NCBI RefSeq assembly: GCF_003026395.1
Contig: NZ_PYOO01000001.1
Coordinates: forward strand, 558,001-622,000
Source of the DNA: Photobacterium iliopiscarium
Lineage (GTDB): Bacteria > Pseudomonadota > Gammaproteobacteria > Enterobacterales > Vibrionaceae
Length of the DNA: 64,000 nucleotides
Direction: 5' to 3'
Under the pieces are notes generated by a model. That model worked only from the letters and a program-made list of their open reading frames with translations. It ran no database searches and was not told the origin of the DNA. The translations under genes and the position numbers were made by a program. Below, one piece after another: positions 15,677-24,996 of the stretch (the stretch's first letter is position 1; each line of letters opens with the position of its first letter).

Positions 15677-16600
15677 CTAGCTGTCTTTTTTACGTCGCTG
15701 AATTTCATCTTGAAAACGTGTGATTGTAAAATCAATGAATGCACGTAATCGTCGAGGCATTAAGTCTCGTTCTGGATAAATAAAACTGATGGGAATAGGA
15801 ACTTGTGAGGCATAAAGGCTAGGTAAAATATGGACCAATTTTCCTTCAGTAATAAGATTACGGCACAAAAATTCTGGAATATAGGTGATCCCAAAACCAT
15901 CTAAACAGAGATCTAACGCGGCGCTTAATGTATTGACCTTAAAACGATAAGGTAGCCCTTCTAATACATTTTTATTACCTGTACGTATACTGCTGATCAT
16001 ACGAATTTGTTGATGAGGCGCTTTTAAATCGGCCAAACTTTGGGGTAAGCCGTACTGTTCTATGTATTGAGGGCTTGCTACTAATACTCGTGTTGAATGA
16101 TGGAACGTTCTGACGATCAGCGATGAATCTTCAATTTCTCCCACTTGTATCATAACGTCAAAGCCTTCTTTGATAAGGTCAACTTTACGGTTTGATAATT
16201 CAAGATGTATTTTTAAGTTAGGATGTAAAGCCATAAATGCTTTTATACAATCGCCAAAAAAGCCTTTTCCTACCTCTACGGGCATGACCATTTTTAAGGT
16301 ACCGCAAACTAAGTCGTGACTTGCGGTAACTTCAAGTTCAGATTGTTTTAAGACGTCTAGAATCTGTGAACAAGAACGGTAAAAAGCATCACCCTCTGCC
16401 GTTAGCACTAATTGGCGTGTTGAGCGTGTTAATAATCTAATCCCTAAATAGCGTTCTAATTCTGCAATTTTCCGGCTTACTGTTGATTTGGTTAGTTCTA
16501 ATTCAGCAGCCGCTAGCGTAAAACTTTGGCGTTCAACAACGCGCGCGAATATTGCGATCGTGTTTAAATCAAAGCCAATTTTATTGTTTTTTGTCTGCAA
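15677..16600 (-). CDS. LysR-family regulator, divergent from the efflux operon
   Basis: A 307-residue LysR regulator. The N-terminal winged helix contains SFTLAAAELELTKSTVSRKI, followed by the usual linker and a periplasmic-binding-protein-like effector domain (for example DVMIQVGEIEDSSLIVRTF). I place the start at the TTG at 16600 because AAGGAAAAG lies just upstream; the in-frame ATG at 16633 would add 11 residues without a clear ribosome site. It is transcribed away from the export operon at 16681, with a palindrome in the gap, so it most likely controls that operon and itself. This AaeR/DsdC-like arrangement is common for local pump regulators. The inducer is unknown. Confidence 0.85.
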   Translation of the reverse strand: MQTKNNKIGFDLNTIAIFARVVERQSFTLAAAELELTKSTVSRKIAELERYLGIRLLTRSTRQLVLTAEGDAFYRSCSQILDVLKQSELEVTASHDLVCGTLKMVMPVEVGKGFFGDCIKAFMALHPNLKIHLELSNRKVDLIKEGFDVMIQVGEIEDSSLIVRTFHHSTRVLVASPQYIEQYGLPQSLADLKAPHQQIRMISSIRTGNKNVLEGLPYRFKVNTLSAALDLCLDGFGITYIPEFLCRNLITEGKLVHILPSLYASQVPIPISFIYPERDLMPRRLRAFIDFTITRFQDEIQRRKKDS

Positions 16601-16647
16601 CAGTCTTTTCCTTTGTGATGTATATAACAACAATCGATTCCACTTTA

Positions 16648-16666
16648 TACTTTATACCATAAAGTA
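16648..16666. promoter_or_regulatory. Palindromic operator in the LysR/efflux gap
   Basis: TACTTTAT-ACC-ATAAAGTA, perfect 8-bp arms around 3 bases, containing the T-N11-A pattern of LysR sites. It lies between the divergent LysR gene and the efflux operon, 15 bp before the first efflux ATG. Confidence 0.6.
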
Positions 16667-16680
16667 ATTTAGGACAGAAA

Positions 16681-18084
16681 ATGAAAGCATTTTATATCAC
16701 TCGCACCGCATCTTCTTTGGCGGCGGTGTTGCTATTATCGGCATGTAGTATGATTCCACCCTCTGAACCACAACACCATTCGCTACTTACCGCCCAACAA
16801 GTTCATTTATATCAGCGTGATCTTAGTGATATAAAAACAGATTGGTGGACCCAATTTAATGATCCGCAATTAAATCAATTAATCACATTAGGGCTAACGA
16901 ATAACTTAACCTTACAGCAAGCTCAACAGCGTATTGAATTAGCCACTCAACAGGTTGCTTTGGCTCAAGCGGGTGATAAGCCAAGTTTAAACCTCAATGT
17001 GAGTGGTGGGGCAATGGGGGCTAATCTACACTCTTTATCTCCTAATCATGCAGAATTTTCAGCGTTAGGAATGTTGCTGCCTTCTTTTTCTTACCAATTT
17101 GATTTTTGGGGTAAAAATAAGGCAATCATTGCTGCTGCGACCAATCAAAAATTATCTTTAGAAGCACAAGCGGTACAAGCTAAATTATTGTTATCAGCGG
17201 CTATTACCAGTAGCTATTTTAGCTTACAGAATAATTACCGCTTAGCGCAGAATATTCAGTTGTTAGTGCGTGAAACGAATAAGCAAAGAGCCGTTATTGA
17301 AGACCAAATTCATCGCGGTTTAGCAAGCAAAGCGGAATTATTTCAACAGCAAGGCGATCTTGATAAGTTATCAGCGCAGCTTTCAATGACTATCACTCAA
17401 CAGCAATTAGCCAAAAACCAATTAGCGTTATATTTAGCTAAAACGCCAGAGCAACTAGGAACGCTATTAACGCCAAATGCACACCCAATAAATCAATTGA
17501 ATACCATGACGACGATTCCAATGAATTTATTGGGTCGTCGCGCGGATATTATTGCGAATAAATGGTTGGTTGAAGCGAATCAACAAGGAATAAAACAAGC
17601 TAAAGCGGCTTATTATCCTGATATGAATTTAATGGTCATGGGCGTTTTTCAAAAATTATCTTCGATGAACCCAGCAGATCTCTTTTTAAGTGGTGCAACC
17701 ATTGCCACGACTTTACCGCTTTATGATGGCGGCGTTCGTGATGCTAATTATGCGTCGGCCAATATTCATTATGACCAAGCAGTGACTATTTATAACCAAT
17801 CTGTTCTTACAGCAGTAAAACAAGCTTCTGATGCGATTGTTAATTTACAAGAAGCATTACAACAACAAGCGCTTACTGTGGCATCAACCACACAATATCA
17901 GCAAGCTTATATGATTTTTAAGCACCGTTATCAGCGTGGATTAGCCAGCTTTTCGGAAATGAATAATGCACAAATAAAATGGCATCAGCAGGTTATTCAA
18001 ACCACGAATGCTGATAACGCCACGCTGCAAAATCAATTACAACTTATTGTTGCCCTCGGTGGCGGTTATCACGCTCAACAATAA
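16681..18084 (+). CDS. Outer-membrane efflux lipoprotein (TolC/NodT family)
   Basis: A 467-residue outer-membrane channel of a tripartite export system. The signal peptide ends in the lipobox LLSAC (C22), so the mature protein is lipid-anchored, as in OprM and NodT. Two repeats of the outer-membrane efflux domain follow. The first begins WWTQFNDPQLNQLI and GLTNNLTLQQAQQRIELA, with long Gln/Ala-rich helices; the second ends with RYQRGLASFSEMNNAQ. The conserved NLLGRRADI segment occurs mid-protein. AGGA lies upstream of the ATG. It is the first gene of the operon, followed 40 bp later by the membrane-fusion protein. Confidence 0.9.
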   Translation: MKAFYITRTASSLAAVLLLSACSMIPPSEPQHHSLLTAQQVHLYQRDLSDIKTDWWTQFNDPQLNQLITLGLTNNLTLQQAQQRIELATQQVALAQAGDKPSLNLNVSGGAMGANLHSLSPNHAEFSALGMLLPSFSYQFDFWGKNKAIIAAATNQKLSLEAQAVQAKLLLSAAITSSYFSLQNNYRLAQNIQLLVRETNKQRAVIEDQIHRGLASKAELFQQQGDLDKLSAQLSMTITQQQLAKNQLALYLAKTPEQLGTLLTPNAHPINQLNTMTTIPMNLLGRRADIIANKWLVEANQQGIKQAKAAYYPDMNLMVMGVFQKLSSMNPADLFLSGATIATTLPLYDGGVRDANYASANIHYDQAVTIYNQSVLTAVKQASDAIVNLQEALQQQALTVASTTQYQQAYMIFKHRYQRGLASFSEMNNAQIKWHQQVIQTTNADNATLQNQLQLIVALGGGYHAQQ

Positions 18085-18124
18085 ACTACCGCCACTTAGC
18101 ACAATAAATAAGATGAGATCCAAT

Positions 18125-19273
18125 ATGACAAAGCAACCTCTTAATTCTACTTCTAAAAAAAAGCGCAATACTATTCTTGGTGTTTTTATCGTCATCGTTA
18201 TGGCTGTGGCTGTGACTATTTATTTACTCATGCCAACCACCTCACAAAGTACAGATGATGCGTATGTTGCAGGTCAGCGAATAATGATCACAGCCCAAGA
18301 GGCTGGCACGGTTAATGCCATTAATGTTGATGATACTCAACACGTTGAGCAAGGTGCGCAGCTCGTTACTTTGAATCGTAATCCATTGTTATTAAAGCAA
18401 CAACAAGCGGAAGCTAATCTTAAAAATACGGTTCGTGATGTACAAAGTAATTATTTAAAAATAGCACAATTAAAAGCCCAAATTGCAGCAGAAAAAGTCA
18501 TGTTAGCCCAAGCGAAGCAAGATTATAAGCGTCGAATTGGAGGCGATAAAGATGGCTCAGTATTAGCTGAAGTATTATCGCATGCAAAAAATGCGGTCAT
18601 GATTAAAGAGCAAAACTTAATTGCGTTGAATAAACAATTACAAGCGCTACAAACATTATTGCCGCAAGAACATATTTTAGATAATCCTCAAGTTCAAATG
18701 GCGATTGCACAATTACGTCATGTTTATCTTGATCAACAAAATGCCACTATCTATGCGCCTAAAGGCGGTATGGTTGTTAATCGTAGTGTGCAAGTGGGTC
18801 AACAAATTCAAGCAGGCCAAGCACTAATGACTATCGTGCCATTAGATAATGTTTGGGTTGAAGCTAACTTTAAAGAAACGCAGTTACATAATATGCAAAC
18901 CGGACAACCTGTTACCATTCAATCTGATTTATATGGTGATAAGTATACCTACACCGGTGTTGTAGCGGGCATTGGTGCGGGTACGGGTAGTGCGTTTTCA
19001 GCGATACCTGCTCAAAATGCGACGGGTAACTGGATTAAAATTATTCAACGTGTACCTGTCCGTATTTATATTGATTCACAACAAATTAAACAACATCCAT
19101 TACGTGTTGGTATGTCGATGGCTGTCACGGTTGATACTAAAGCGACAGTTAAGCAGCCGTTTGATTATGCTGTGTTTACCGCCAATGAAAGTGCACAGAA
19201 GACCACGAATAAACGCTTAGCCGTTGTTGATAAAAAGGTAGAGATATTCGTTAACCGCCTTATTAAGGCGTAG
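18125..19273 (+). CDS. Membrane-fusion protein, EmrA/HlyD family
   Basis: A 382-residue periplasmic adaptor that joins the inner-membrane pump to the outer-membrane channel. One N-terminal membrane anchor (ILGVFIVIVMAVAVTIYLLM) is followed by the hallmark STDDAYVAGQ, a biotinyl-lipoyl-like half (GTVNAINVDDTQHVEQGAQLV), a coiled-coil hairpin rich in A, Q and K (about residues 90-190), the second lipoyl half (GGMVVNRSVQVGQQIQAGQA) and a beta-barrel segment (VWVEANFKETQL). I start at the ATG at 18125; earlier in-frame starts overlap the previous gene and lack a ribosome site. Ends 8 bp before the pump gene. Confidence 0.9.
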   Translation: MTKQPLNSTSKKKRNTILGVFIVIVMAVAVTIYLLMPTTSQSTDDAYVAGQRIMITAQEAGTVNAINVDDTQHVEQGAQLVTLNRNPLLLKQQQAEANLKNTVRDVQSNYLKIAQLKAQIAAEKVMLAQAKQDYKRRIGGDKDGSVLAEVLSHAKNAVMIKEQNLIALNKQLQALQTLLPQEHILDNPQVQMAIAQLRHVYLDQQNATIYAPKGGMVVNRSVQVGQQIQAGQALMTIVPLDNVWVEANFKETQLHNMQTGQPVTIQSDLYGDKYTYTGVVAGIGAGTGSAFSAIPAQNATGNWIKIIQRVPVRIYIDSQQIKQHPLRVGMSMAVTVDTKATVKQPFDYAVFTANESAQKTTNKRLAVVDKKVEIFVNRLIKA

Positions 19274-19281
19274 GTGATGTA

Positions 19282-20769
19282 ATGAATGAATCTGTACCGT
19301 TAAAAGGCACTAAACTGCTGTTGATTACCTTAGCGACATCAATGGCAACCTTCATGATGATTTTAGATACATCAATTGCCAATGTCGCGATTCCAACCAT
19401 TGCGGGTAATCTTGGTGTATCAACCGATCAAGGTATCTGGGTGATCACCGCCTTTGGTGCTGCAAATGCGATTTCAATGCCGATGACGGGTTTTTTAAGC
19501 CGTCGTTTTGGTGAAGTGAAATTATTTATCTTTGCCACTGTAGGGTTTGTTATTGCGTCGATGTTATGCGGTATGTCGAGCAGTATTGGCATGCTGATTT
19601 TTTTCCGCGTGGTACAAGGTGCTGTTTCTGGATCGATAGCGCCATTATCACAAAGTATTTTATTGCGAAACTTTCCCAGAGAAAAACACGGGTTAGCAAT
19701 GTCGTTATGGTCAATGACGGTTGTTGTTGCACCCATTATGGGACCGATTTTAGGTGGCGTGCTAACTGATAATTACTCGTGGTCATGGATATTTTTCATT
19801 AATGCGCCTATCGGAATTATTGCCAGTACATTAGTGTTCTTTTTATTAAAAGGTAAAGAAACAAAAACCCAACGTGAAAGCGTCGATTATATGGGAATTG
19901 GGCTATTAGTAGTGGCGGCGGGTAGCCTACAAATGATGCTTGATTTGGGTAAAGATCATGACTGGTTTCAATCTAATTTAATTTTAGGATTAACGCTGGT
20001 CGCTGTTCTCTCTTGGGGCTGTATGATCATTTGGGAATGGTATCATGACAACCCAATCGTTAATTTTCGTTTCTTTACCCAGCGTAATTTCACGATTGCA
20101 GTAATTGTAATGAGTTTAGGGTATATGGTTTACTTTGGCTCTACCGTATTATTGCCGTTGTGGTTACAAGGGGTGATGGGATATACCGCATCATGGTCAG
20201 GCTATGCGACAGCACCCGTTGGTATTTTAGCGGTTGTGAGTGCACCTATTATTGGTAAATTAGTCCAAAAAACAGATATTCGTTATATTTTAACCTATGC
20301 CTTTTTGATCTTTTCTGTGGTTGGATTTTGGCGGAGTACTTATAATTTAGCGGCTTCGTTTGATTATATTATGATGCCACAATTGATTCAGGGAGCGGCA
20401 ACGTTGGCTTTTTTTGTGCCACTCCAAAATTTAATTGTAAATAGTGTTAGGCCAGATCAAATAGCCAATGCGGTCGCGTTATCAACATTCTTCCGGACTT
20501 TATTTGGTAGTTTTTCATCATCAATTGTTACCACAATGTGGGATCAACGAATGGAATTTCACCATTCACGCATTGCAGAAGGATTTACGCTTGCTAATCA
20601 TCAAGTCAGTCAGTTTATCCATTCAATGGGTAATAACCTTGATGCGGTGAATAATGTGATTACTCGGCAATCCTATATGATGTCAACGGTCGATTTATTT
20701 TGGTTGTCAGGGATATTATGTTTATTACTGATCCCATTAGTATGGCTAGCAAAACCAGTGCGTCATTAA
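19282..20769 (+). CDS. MFS drug/toxin exporter, DHA2 (EmrB) family
   Basis: A 495-residue inner-membrane proton-driven exporter of the 14-helix DHA2 group. The family starts with a conserved first helix (TFMMILDTSIANVAIPTIAG) and shows motif A-like FLSRRFGEVK, RVVQG in helix 4 and motif C-like APIMGPILGG in helix 5. Together with the adaptor and channel upstream it forms an EmrAB-TolC-type pump expelling hydrophobic toxic compounds across both membranes. Spacing to the adaptor gene is 8 bp, and a strong terminator follows. The substrate is not predictable from sequence. Confidence 0.9.
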   Translation: MNESVPLKGTKLLLITLATSMATFMMILDTSIANVAIPTIAGNLGVSTDQGIWVITAFGAANAISMPMTGFLSRRFGEVKLFIFATVGFVIASMLCGMSSSIGMLIFFRVVQGAVSGSIAPLSQSILLRNFPREKHGLAMSLWSMTVVVAPIMGPILGGVLTDNYSWSWIFFINAPIGIIASTLVFFLLKGKETKTQRESVDYMGIGLLVVAAGSLQMMLDLGKDHDWFQSNLILGLTLVAVLSWGCMIIWEWYHDNPIVNFRFFTQRNFTIAVIVMSLGYMVYFGSTVLLPLWLQGVMGYTASWSGYATAPVGILAVVSAPIIGKLVQKTDIRYILTYAFLIFSVVGFWRSTYNLAASFDYIMMPQLIQGAATLAFFVPLQNLIVNSVRPDQIANAVALSTFFRTLFGSFSSSIVTTMWDQRMEFHHSRIAEGFTLANHQVSQFIHSMGNNLDAVNNVITRQSYMMSTVDLFWLSGILCLLLIPLVWLAKPVRH

Positions 20770-20803
20770 TTATTTAGGGTAGCCGTTATACGAAGATCCT
20801 ATA

Positions 20804-20838
20804 AAAAAGAGTAATCATTAATTATGGTTACTCTTTTT
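20804..20838 (+). terminator. Terminator of the efflux operon
   Basis: AAAAAGAGTAA / TTACTCTTTTT forms an 11-bp stem across a 13-base loop ending in a T run, about 35 bp after the exporter stop. Confidence 0.85.
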
Positions 20839-21211
20839 ATTGCGTGGGATTATTTATTTTATAATAAGAGAAAATGTAATCAGATAGATCTATTCTGGTA
20901 ATAAAATGTAGGCTTGTATTAAATTTGATCGTATTGAATAGAAATAAAACCCAAAAGAATATTTATGCTGATAATCAGGTTTATTTGTGAATAGATTGGC
21001 ATTAATTATAATAATATTTTTAAAATTCAATTGATTAAGAAAATATAATATAGATGCAATTATTATTTTTAGTATTAAAATTTTACTTGTTACTAAATTT
21101 TAAAGCTATTTTATAGTGTGTTTTATAGAATATATGTTTGCATATCTTTTTTTGCTAGAATTATGAGCGTAATATTTTTTTACTTTCAAACATTTCAATG
21201 TGTAAATATCA
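20839..21211. other. AT-rich intergenic region
   Basis: Upstream region of the lipoprotein gene at 21212; extremely AT-rich, with no readable gene, repeat or operator. A minus-strand open frame at 21106-21333 only mirrors the start of the lipoprotein gene. Confidence 0.4.
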
Positions 21212-22216
21212 ATGAATATCAAAAAAACAGCAACAGTTAGTATTCTTAGCGCTCTAACATTACTTGTTACAGGTTGTTCACCATCCGCTGATGTATCGCA
21301 TTCATTTACATTTGATATTGCGAATTCAACCATTAATCATAATCTTTCTTCAGGCTCAGGCATGGTTGTGAATAATGGTAAATTAATGGTTGTGGGTGAT
21401 GATTCACCTTGGCTATTTAGTGTAAATAACGATTTTAAAATTAATAAAAAAACATTAATTGATCAATTTCCTGTTAATGAACAAAATCGTATTAACTACA
21501 AAATTAAGCCTGATTTTGAATCAATGACAATGGTTAATTACCTTAATAAGCCTTATTATTTAGTGATGGGTTCAGGTAGTAAAGCGGTATTGCGTGAACA
21601 AGCTTATTTAATGCCAATTAATGGTGGTGAAACTCAAAAACTGTCATTGTCTAACTTGTATGCTCAACTTCATAAAGCGGCAAACTTTACTCAACAAGAA
21701 AAAATTAATATTGAAGGTATTGCGAGTACCGGTAATGAAATCTTTATCTTTAATCGCGGTAATGAAGGTAAAAATGCCATTTTCACTATGGATAAGAATG
21801 AATTAATGTCTTATTTAGAAGGTAAAACGCAAGCATTGCCTTCTTTAAAAGTCTATCAAGTTCAATTACCTAAAATTAATGGTGTGCAGGCTTGTTTCTC
21901 TGGTGCTGATTACTGGAAAGATGCGAATAGCATGCTGTTTACTGCATCCGTTGAAGGTAATAATAATAGCAGCATTAATGATGGTGCGATTCAAGGGAGT
22001 TTCGTTGGTGTATTACCATTGAAAGCCTTAGCGAATAAAGCAACAATTGATTTAATTGGCTACACTAAAGAGCTTAAAAATAACGGTAAAGCGATTATTA
22101 CAAAAGCGGAATCTATTGCGATTGAAACCCAAACAAATAAAAAAGCGAGTGGTTACATCGTGAGTGATAATGATAATGGAACCAGTCAATTCTTTACTTT
22201 TACCATTGATAAGTAA
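21212..22216 (+). CDS. Lipoprotein of unknown function, beta-propeller-like (possibly DUF6929)
   Basis: A 334-residue exported lipoprotein. The signal peptide ends LLVTGC (C22 acylated). The remainder alternates short beta strands with G/N/D-rich turns (SGSGMVVNNGKLMVVGDDSPWLF; DFESMTMVNYLNKPYYLVMGSGS; INIEGIASTGNEIFIFNRG), as in esterase- or phytase-like propellers. I lean towards the DUF6929-type family, without being able to check. No catalytic residues can be named. Monogenic, followed by a terminator shared with the convergent regulator gene. Confidence 0.7.
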   Translation: MNIKKTATVSILSALTLLVTGCSPSADVSHSFTFDIANSTINHNLSSGSGMVVNNGKLMVVGDDSPWLFSVNNDFKINKKTLIDQFPVNEQNRINYKIKPDFESMTMVNYLNKPYYLVMGSGSKAVLREQAYLMPINGGETQKLSLSNLYAQLHKAANFTQQEKINIEGIASTGNEIFIFNRGNEGKNAIFTMDKNELMSYLEGKTQALPSLKVYQVQLPKINGVQACFSGADYWKDANSMLFTASVEGNNNSSINDGAIQGSFVGVLPLKALANKATIDLIGYTKELKNNGKAIITKAESIAIETQTNKKASGYIVSDNDNGTSQFFTFTIDK

Positions 22217-22230
22217 TTTGATTAGAGATT

Positions 22231-22275
22231 AAATAAAAAAGCAGTAATAGCCTCTTGTTACTGCTTTTTATTTAA
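22231..22275. terminator. Bidirectional terminator between convergent genes
   Basis: AAATAAAAAAGCAGTAA and TTACTGCTTTTTATTTAA form a long stem with a 10-base loop and T runs on both strands, between the lipoprotein gene and the LacI-type regulator gene that end towards each other. Confidence 0.85.
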
Positions 22276-22287
22276 CAGGTTGCAGGG

Positions 22288-23274
22288 TTATTGTGTTAAT
22301 AAAGAAAGACATTTCACCGAACCTCGATCAATAATTATCGGTTTTAAATCTTCATATACAGAGGTCTGATCGATCAATAGTCTTGTGGCTCTTGTTGCCA
22401 TTTCTGCAATAGGAAAATGAATGCTGGTTAATTTGGGTGATACAAAGGCTGCTCGTTCGCCACTGTCATAGCAAATTAATGAAATATCATCAGGAATGCG
22501 TAACCCATATTCAGATATCGCCAATAATGCCCCCAACGCCATTTCTTCGTTACAACAATAAATCGCACTTGGCCGTAGAGGCTGTTGAAGTAATTGATTG
22601 CATGCTTCATAGCCACTAGGTAAATCATATTGACCTGAAATACAGGCGATTGGTGTTAATTTTGCAGTAATAATTGTATCGATAAACCCTTGATAACGTA
22701 ATCGACTTGAAGCGCGGGTTTGAGGACCACTAATACAGGCAATATGGCGATGACCATGTTCAATTAAAAATTGGGCAACAAGTATGCTTGCTAAATGATG
22801 ATCAAAGCTAATACAGCGAGATTCTAATCCAACGATGTTGCGATCTAATAAAATAAAGGCATATGTTTTAGATAAATCGATAAGTTGCTGATCTGTCATA
22901 CAGCGCACATGCAATATTAAGCCATCACAACGCATGTTATATAACTTATTGATTGCGTTTAATTCATTGGCTGCGGTTCCTCCCCCTTGCGTAACAAGTA
23001 ATTGTTTATGACTTTTGTCGGCTTCTGTTTGGACATTATTCATTAACATGCCAAAGAAGCCACCAAGATAGGAGGTGGTGACTAAGCCTAAGGTTTGGCT
23101 TTGACTTGAAGCTAACGCGCGAGCGGCAGGATTGGGGCTGTAACCTAGATCAATAATGGCTTGTTCGATACGTTGGCGGGTGGCGAGTTTTACGTTACTG
23201 TCTCCATTAACCACACGAGAGACCGTTGCGCGAGAAACACCAGCATGGGCTGCAACATTTTCTAATGTAACCAT
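22288..23274 (-). CDS. LacI-family repressor of the PTS/GH4 operon
   Basis: A 328-residue LacI/GalR regulator. The helix-turn-helix reads VTLENVAAHAGVSRATVSRV with the hinge helix SPNPAARALASS, followed by a sugar-binding periplasmic-type domain (LGLVTTSYLGGFFGMLMN..., VAQFLIEHGHRHIACISGP). It is the last gene of the PTS operon, 55 bp behind the GH4 gene, and the first operon gene is preceded by a perfect LacI-type palindrome. It therefore most likely represses its own operon until a beta-glucoside or its phosphate is present, as CelR- and AscG-like proteins do. Confidence 0.88.
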   Translation of the reverse strand: MVTLENVAAHAGVSRATVSRVVNGDSNVKLATRQRIEQAIIDLGYSPNPAARALASSQSQTLGLVTTSYLGGFFGMLMNNVQTEADKSHKQLLVTQGGGTAANELNAINKLYNMRCDGLILHVRCMTDQQLIDLSKTYAFILLDRNIVGLESRCISFDHHLASILVAQFLIEHGHRHIACISGPQTRASSRLRYQGFIDTIITAKLTPIACISGQYDLPSGYEACNQLLQQPLRPSAIYCCNEEMALGALLAISEYGLRIPDDISLICYDSGERAAFVSPKLTSIHFPIAEMATRATRLLIDQTSVYEDLKPIIIDRGSVKCLSLLTQ

Positions 23275-23329
23275 AAATTATCTCTTTTAAATAGGAATGG
23301 CCCATAATAAGCCATTCCTGTACATATCG

Positions 23330-24640
23330 TTAGTGAGAAAATTGAGGTAGGTACTGGGCATTAATGCGAAGTATATCGTCTAAGATTGGTTGTGCTAATT
23401 GTGCATCGCCGATCAAAGGGTTGGTGACTAATGCTAATAATGCCGCTTCTTTGTTACCGTGGACGGCAGCTTCAATGGTTAAGCGCTCAAACGCTTTTAT
23501 TTGTTGAGTTAAGCCATGCATTGAATCAGGTAAATGTCCAAATGCTAAGGGATGAGCACCTTGGCTATCGATAATACAATCTGTTTCGATGGCGGCGTCA
23601 TCAGGTAAACCGATAATTGTGCCATTATTGGTGGTATTGACCACTAACCGTGTGCCTAAATTATTATGGATGGCACATACAAGCTCAATAGCTACTTCTG
23701 AATAAAATGAACCACCACGGAAGCTCAGCTGCTCTGGTTTATGGTCAAGTTTCGGATCTTGATATAATTCAAACAGTTCATGTTCTACTTTCATTACCTG
23801 TTCGGCTCGTGTTCCTTCATTAGCCGCTTGTTTTATTTCATCTTGTAACATTGTTTGTGTTTGATAAAAATAGCGATGATAAGGACATGGAATCGCCCCT
23901 AATGCGCGTAAAAACTCAGGTGACCAAGGCTCTTCTTTAATATTATTCATGGTAAGTGCTGCACCATCACAAAGCATTTCAATCACTTTGTTGGTGACAT
24001 TCTCACCTTTTAATATTACTTCATGCGCCCATACCATATGGTTAAGACCCGCAAAACGTAGCTGTACATCGTTGTAATCAGCCTTAAGCATAGTCGCAAT
24101 CATATGGTGCATAGTGACGGGAACATTACACAATCCGATAATTTTGGCATTGCTATAACGAGAAACTGCTTCGGTAACAATACCGGCTGGATTGGTGAAA
24201 TTGATGATCCATGCATTTGGCGCTAATTGCTCAACTTTTTTAGCAATATCAAGCATAACCGGAATAGTACGTAATGCTTTCGCAAAGCCGCCGACGCCTG
24301 TTGTCTCTTGACCAAGTAATCCATATTTAAGCCCTAAACGTTCATCAGCTGCACGTGCGGGTAGTTGACCGACTCTAAATTGAGTTAGAACATAATCAGC
24401 CCCTTTGATAGCCTCATCTGGGGAAAAATGCACGCTGACAATTACATGTGATAATCCGTTATGATCTAGCATTCGACGTGTTAATGCGGCAATGATCTCT
24501 ACTTTATTGTGGCCTTTTTCAACATCAACTAATGCGATTTCATGTAAAGGAATTTGCTCCCAACGTTGAATAATACCTTCAATAAGTTCAGGTGAATAAC
24601 TGCTGCCGCCACCAATAATAGCAATTTTTGCTGTGTTCAT
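23330..24640 (-). CDS. 6-phospho-beta-glucosidase, glycoside hydrolase family 4
   Basis: A 436-residue cytoplasmic GH4 enzyme, using NAD+ and a divalent metal to split phosphorylated disaccharides delivered by the PTS. The N-terminal NAD site is [20 protein letters not shown]. Further family features are [50 protein letters not shown], the metal-binding [11 protein letters not shown] (Cys and His) and [13 protein letters not shown]. The start at 24640 has AAGGA at normal spacing; an in-frame ATG at 24688 would overlap the IIA gene. It is 16 bp from the IIA gene. The substrate is probably cellobiose-6P, chitobiose-6P or a related beta-glucoside; GH4 sequence alone does not decide. Confidence 0.88.
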   Translation of the reverse strand: MNTAKIAIIGGGSSYSPELIEGIIQRWEQIPLHEIALVDVEKGHNKVEIIAALTRRMLDHNGLSHVIVSVHFSPDEAIKGADYVLTQFRVGQLPARAADERLGLKYGLLGQETTGVGGFAKALRTIPVMLDIAKKVEQLAPNAWIINFTNPAGIVTEAVSRYSNAKIIGLCNVPVTMHHMIATMLKADYNDVQLRFAGLNHMVWAHEVILKGENVTNKVIEMLCDGAALTMNNIKEEPWSPEFLRALGAIPCPYHRYFYQTQTMLQDEIKQAANEGTRAEQVMKVEHELFELYQDPKLDHKPEQLSFRGGSFYSEVAIELVCAIHNNLGTRLVVNTTNNGTIIGLPDDAAIETDCIIDSQGAHPLAFGHLPDSMHGLTQQIKAFERLTIEAAVHGNKEAALLALVTNPLIGDAQLAQPILDDILRINAQYLPQFSH

Positions 24641-24656
24641 GTTGTGATTCCTTATC

Positions 24657-24968
24657 TTATAAAGTTGAAGTACGACGGAACAATTCAATAAAATCTTGTG
24701 CTAAGTCTTGGATCACCATGGCATTCATTAAATGATCTTGAGCATGAACGACGATTAATGTCACTTTCAGCTTGCCTTCACCTTCATCAATACCAATTAA
24801 ATTTGTTTGGATTTTATGAGCTTGATTAATGGCTACTTTTGCTTCGTCTAATAAAATTTTCGCTTGTTCAAAATCATTTTTTCTCGCGGCTTGAATGGCC
24901 ATTAATGAGGCACTTCGAGCACTGCCCGCAGTGACTAATAATTCCATAATAGTTTGTTCGATATCCAT
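24657..24968 (-). CDS. PTS system IIA component, lactose/cellobiose family
   Basis: A 103-residue cytoplasmic phosphocarrier. The all-helical sequence contains AGSARSASLMAIQAARKNDF and the phosphorylation site LIVVHAQDHLMNAM with H75. It accepts phosphate from HPr and passes it to the IIB cysteine. It sits 28 bp after the IIC gene and 16 bp before the GH4 gene. Confidence 0.92.
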   Translation of the reverse strand: MDIEQTIMELLVTAGSARSASLMAIQAARKNDFEQAKILLDEAKVAINQAHKIQTNLIGIDEGEGKLKVTLIVVHAQDHLMNAMVIQDLAQDFIELFRRTSTL

Positions 24969-24996
24969 GATATTTCCTTAAATTACAATCTAATAC

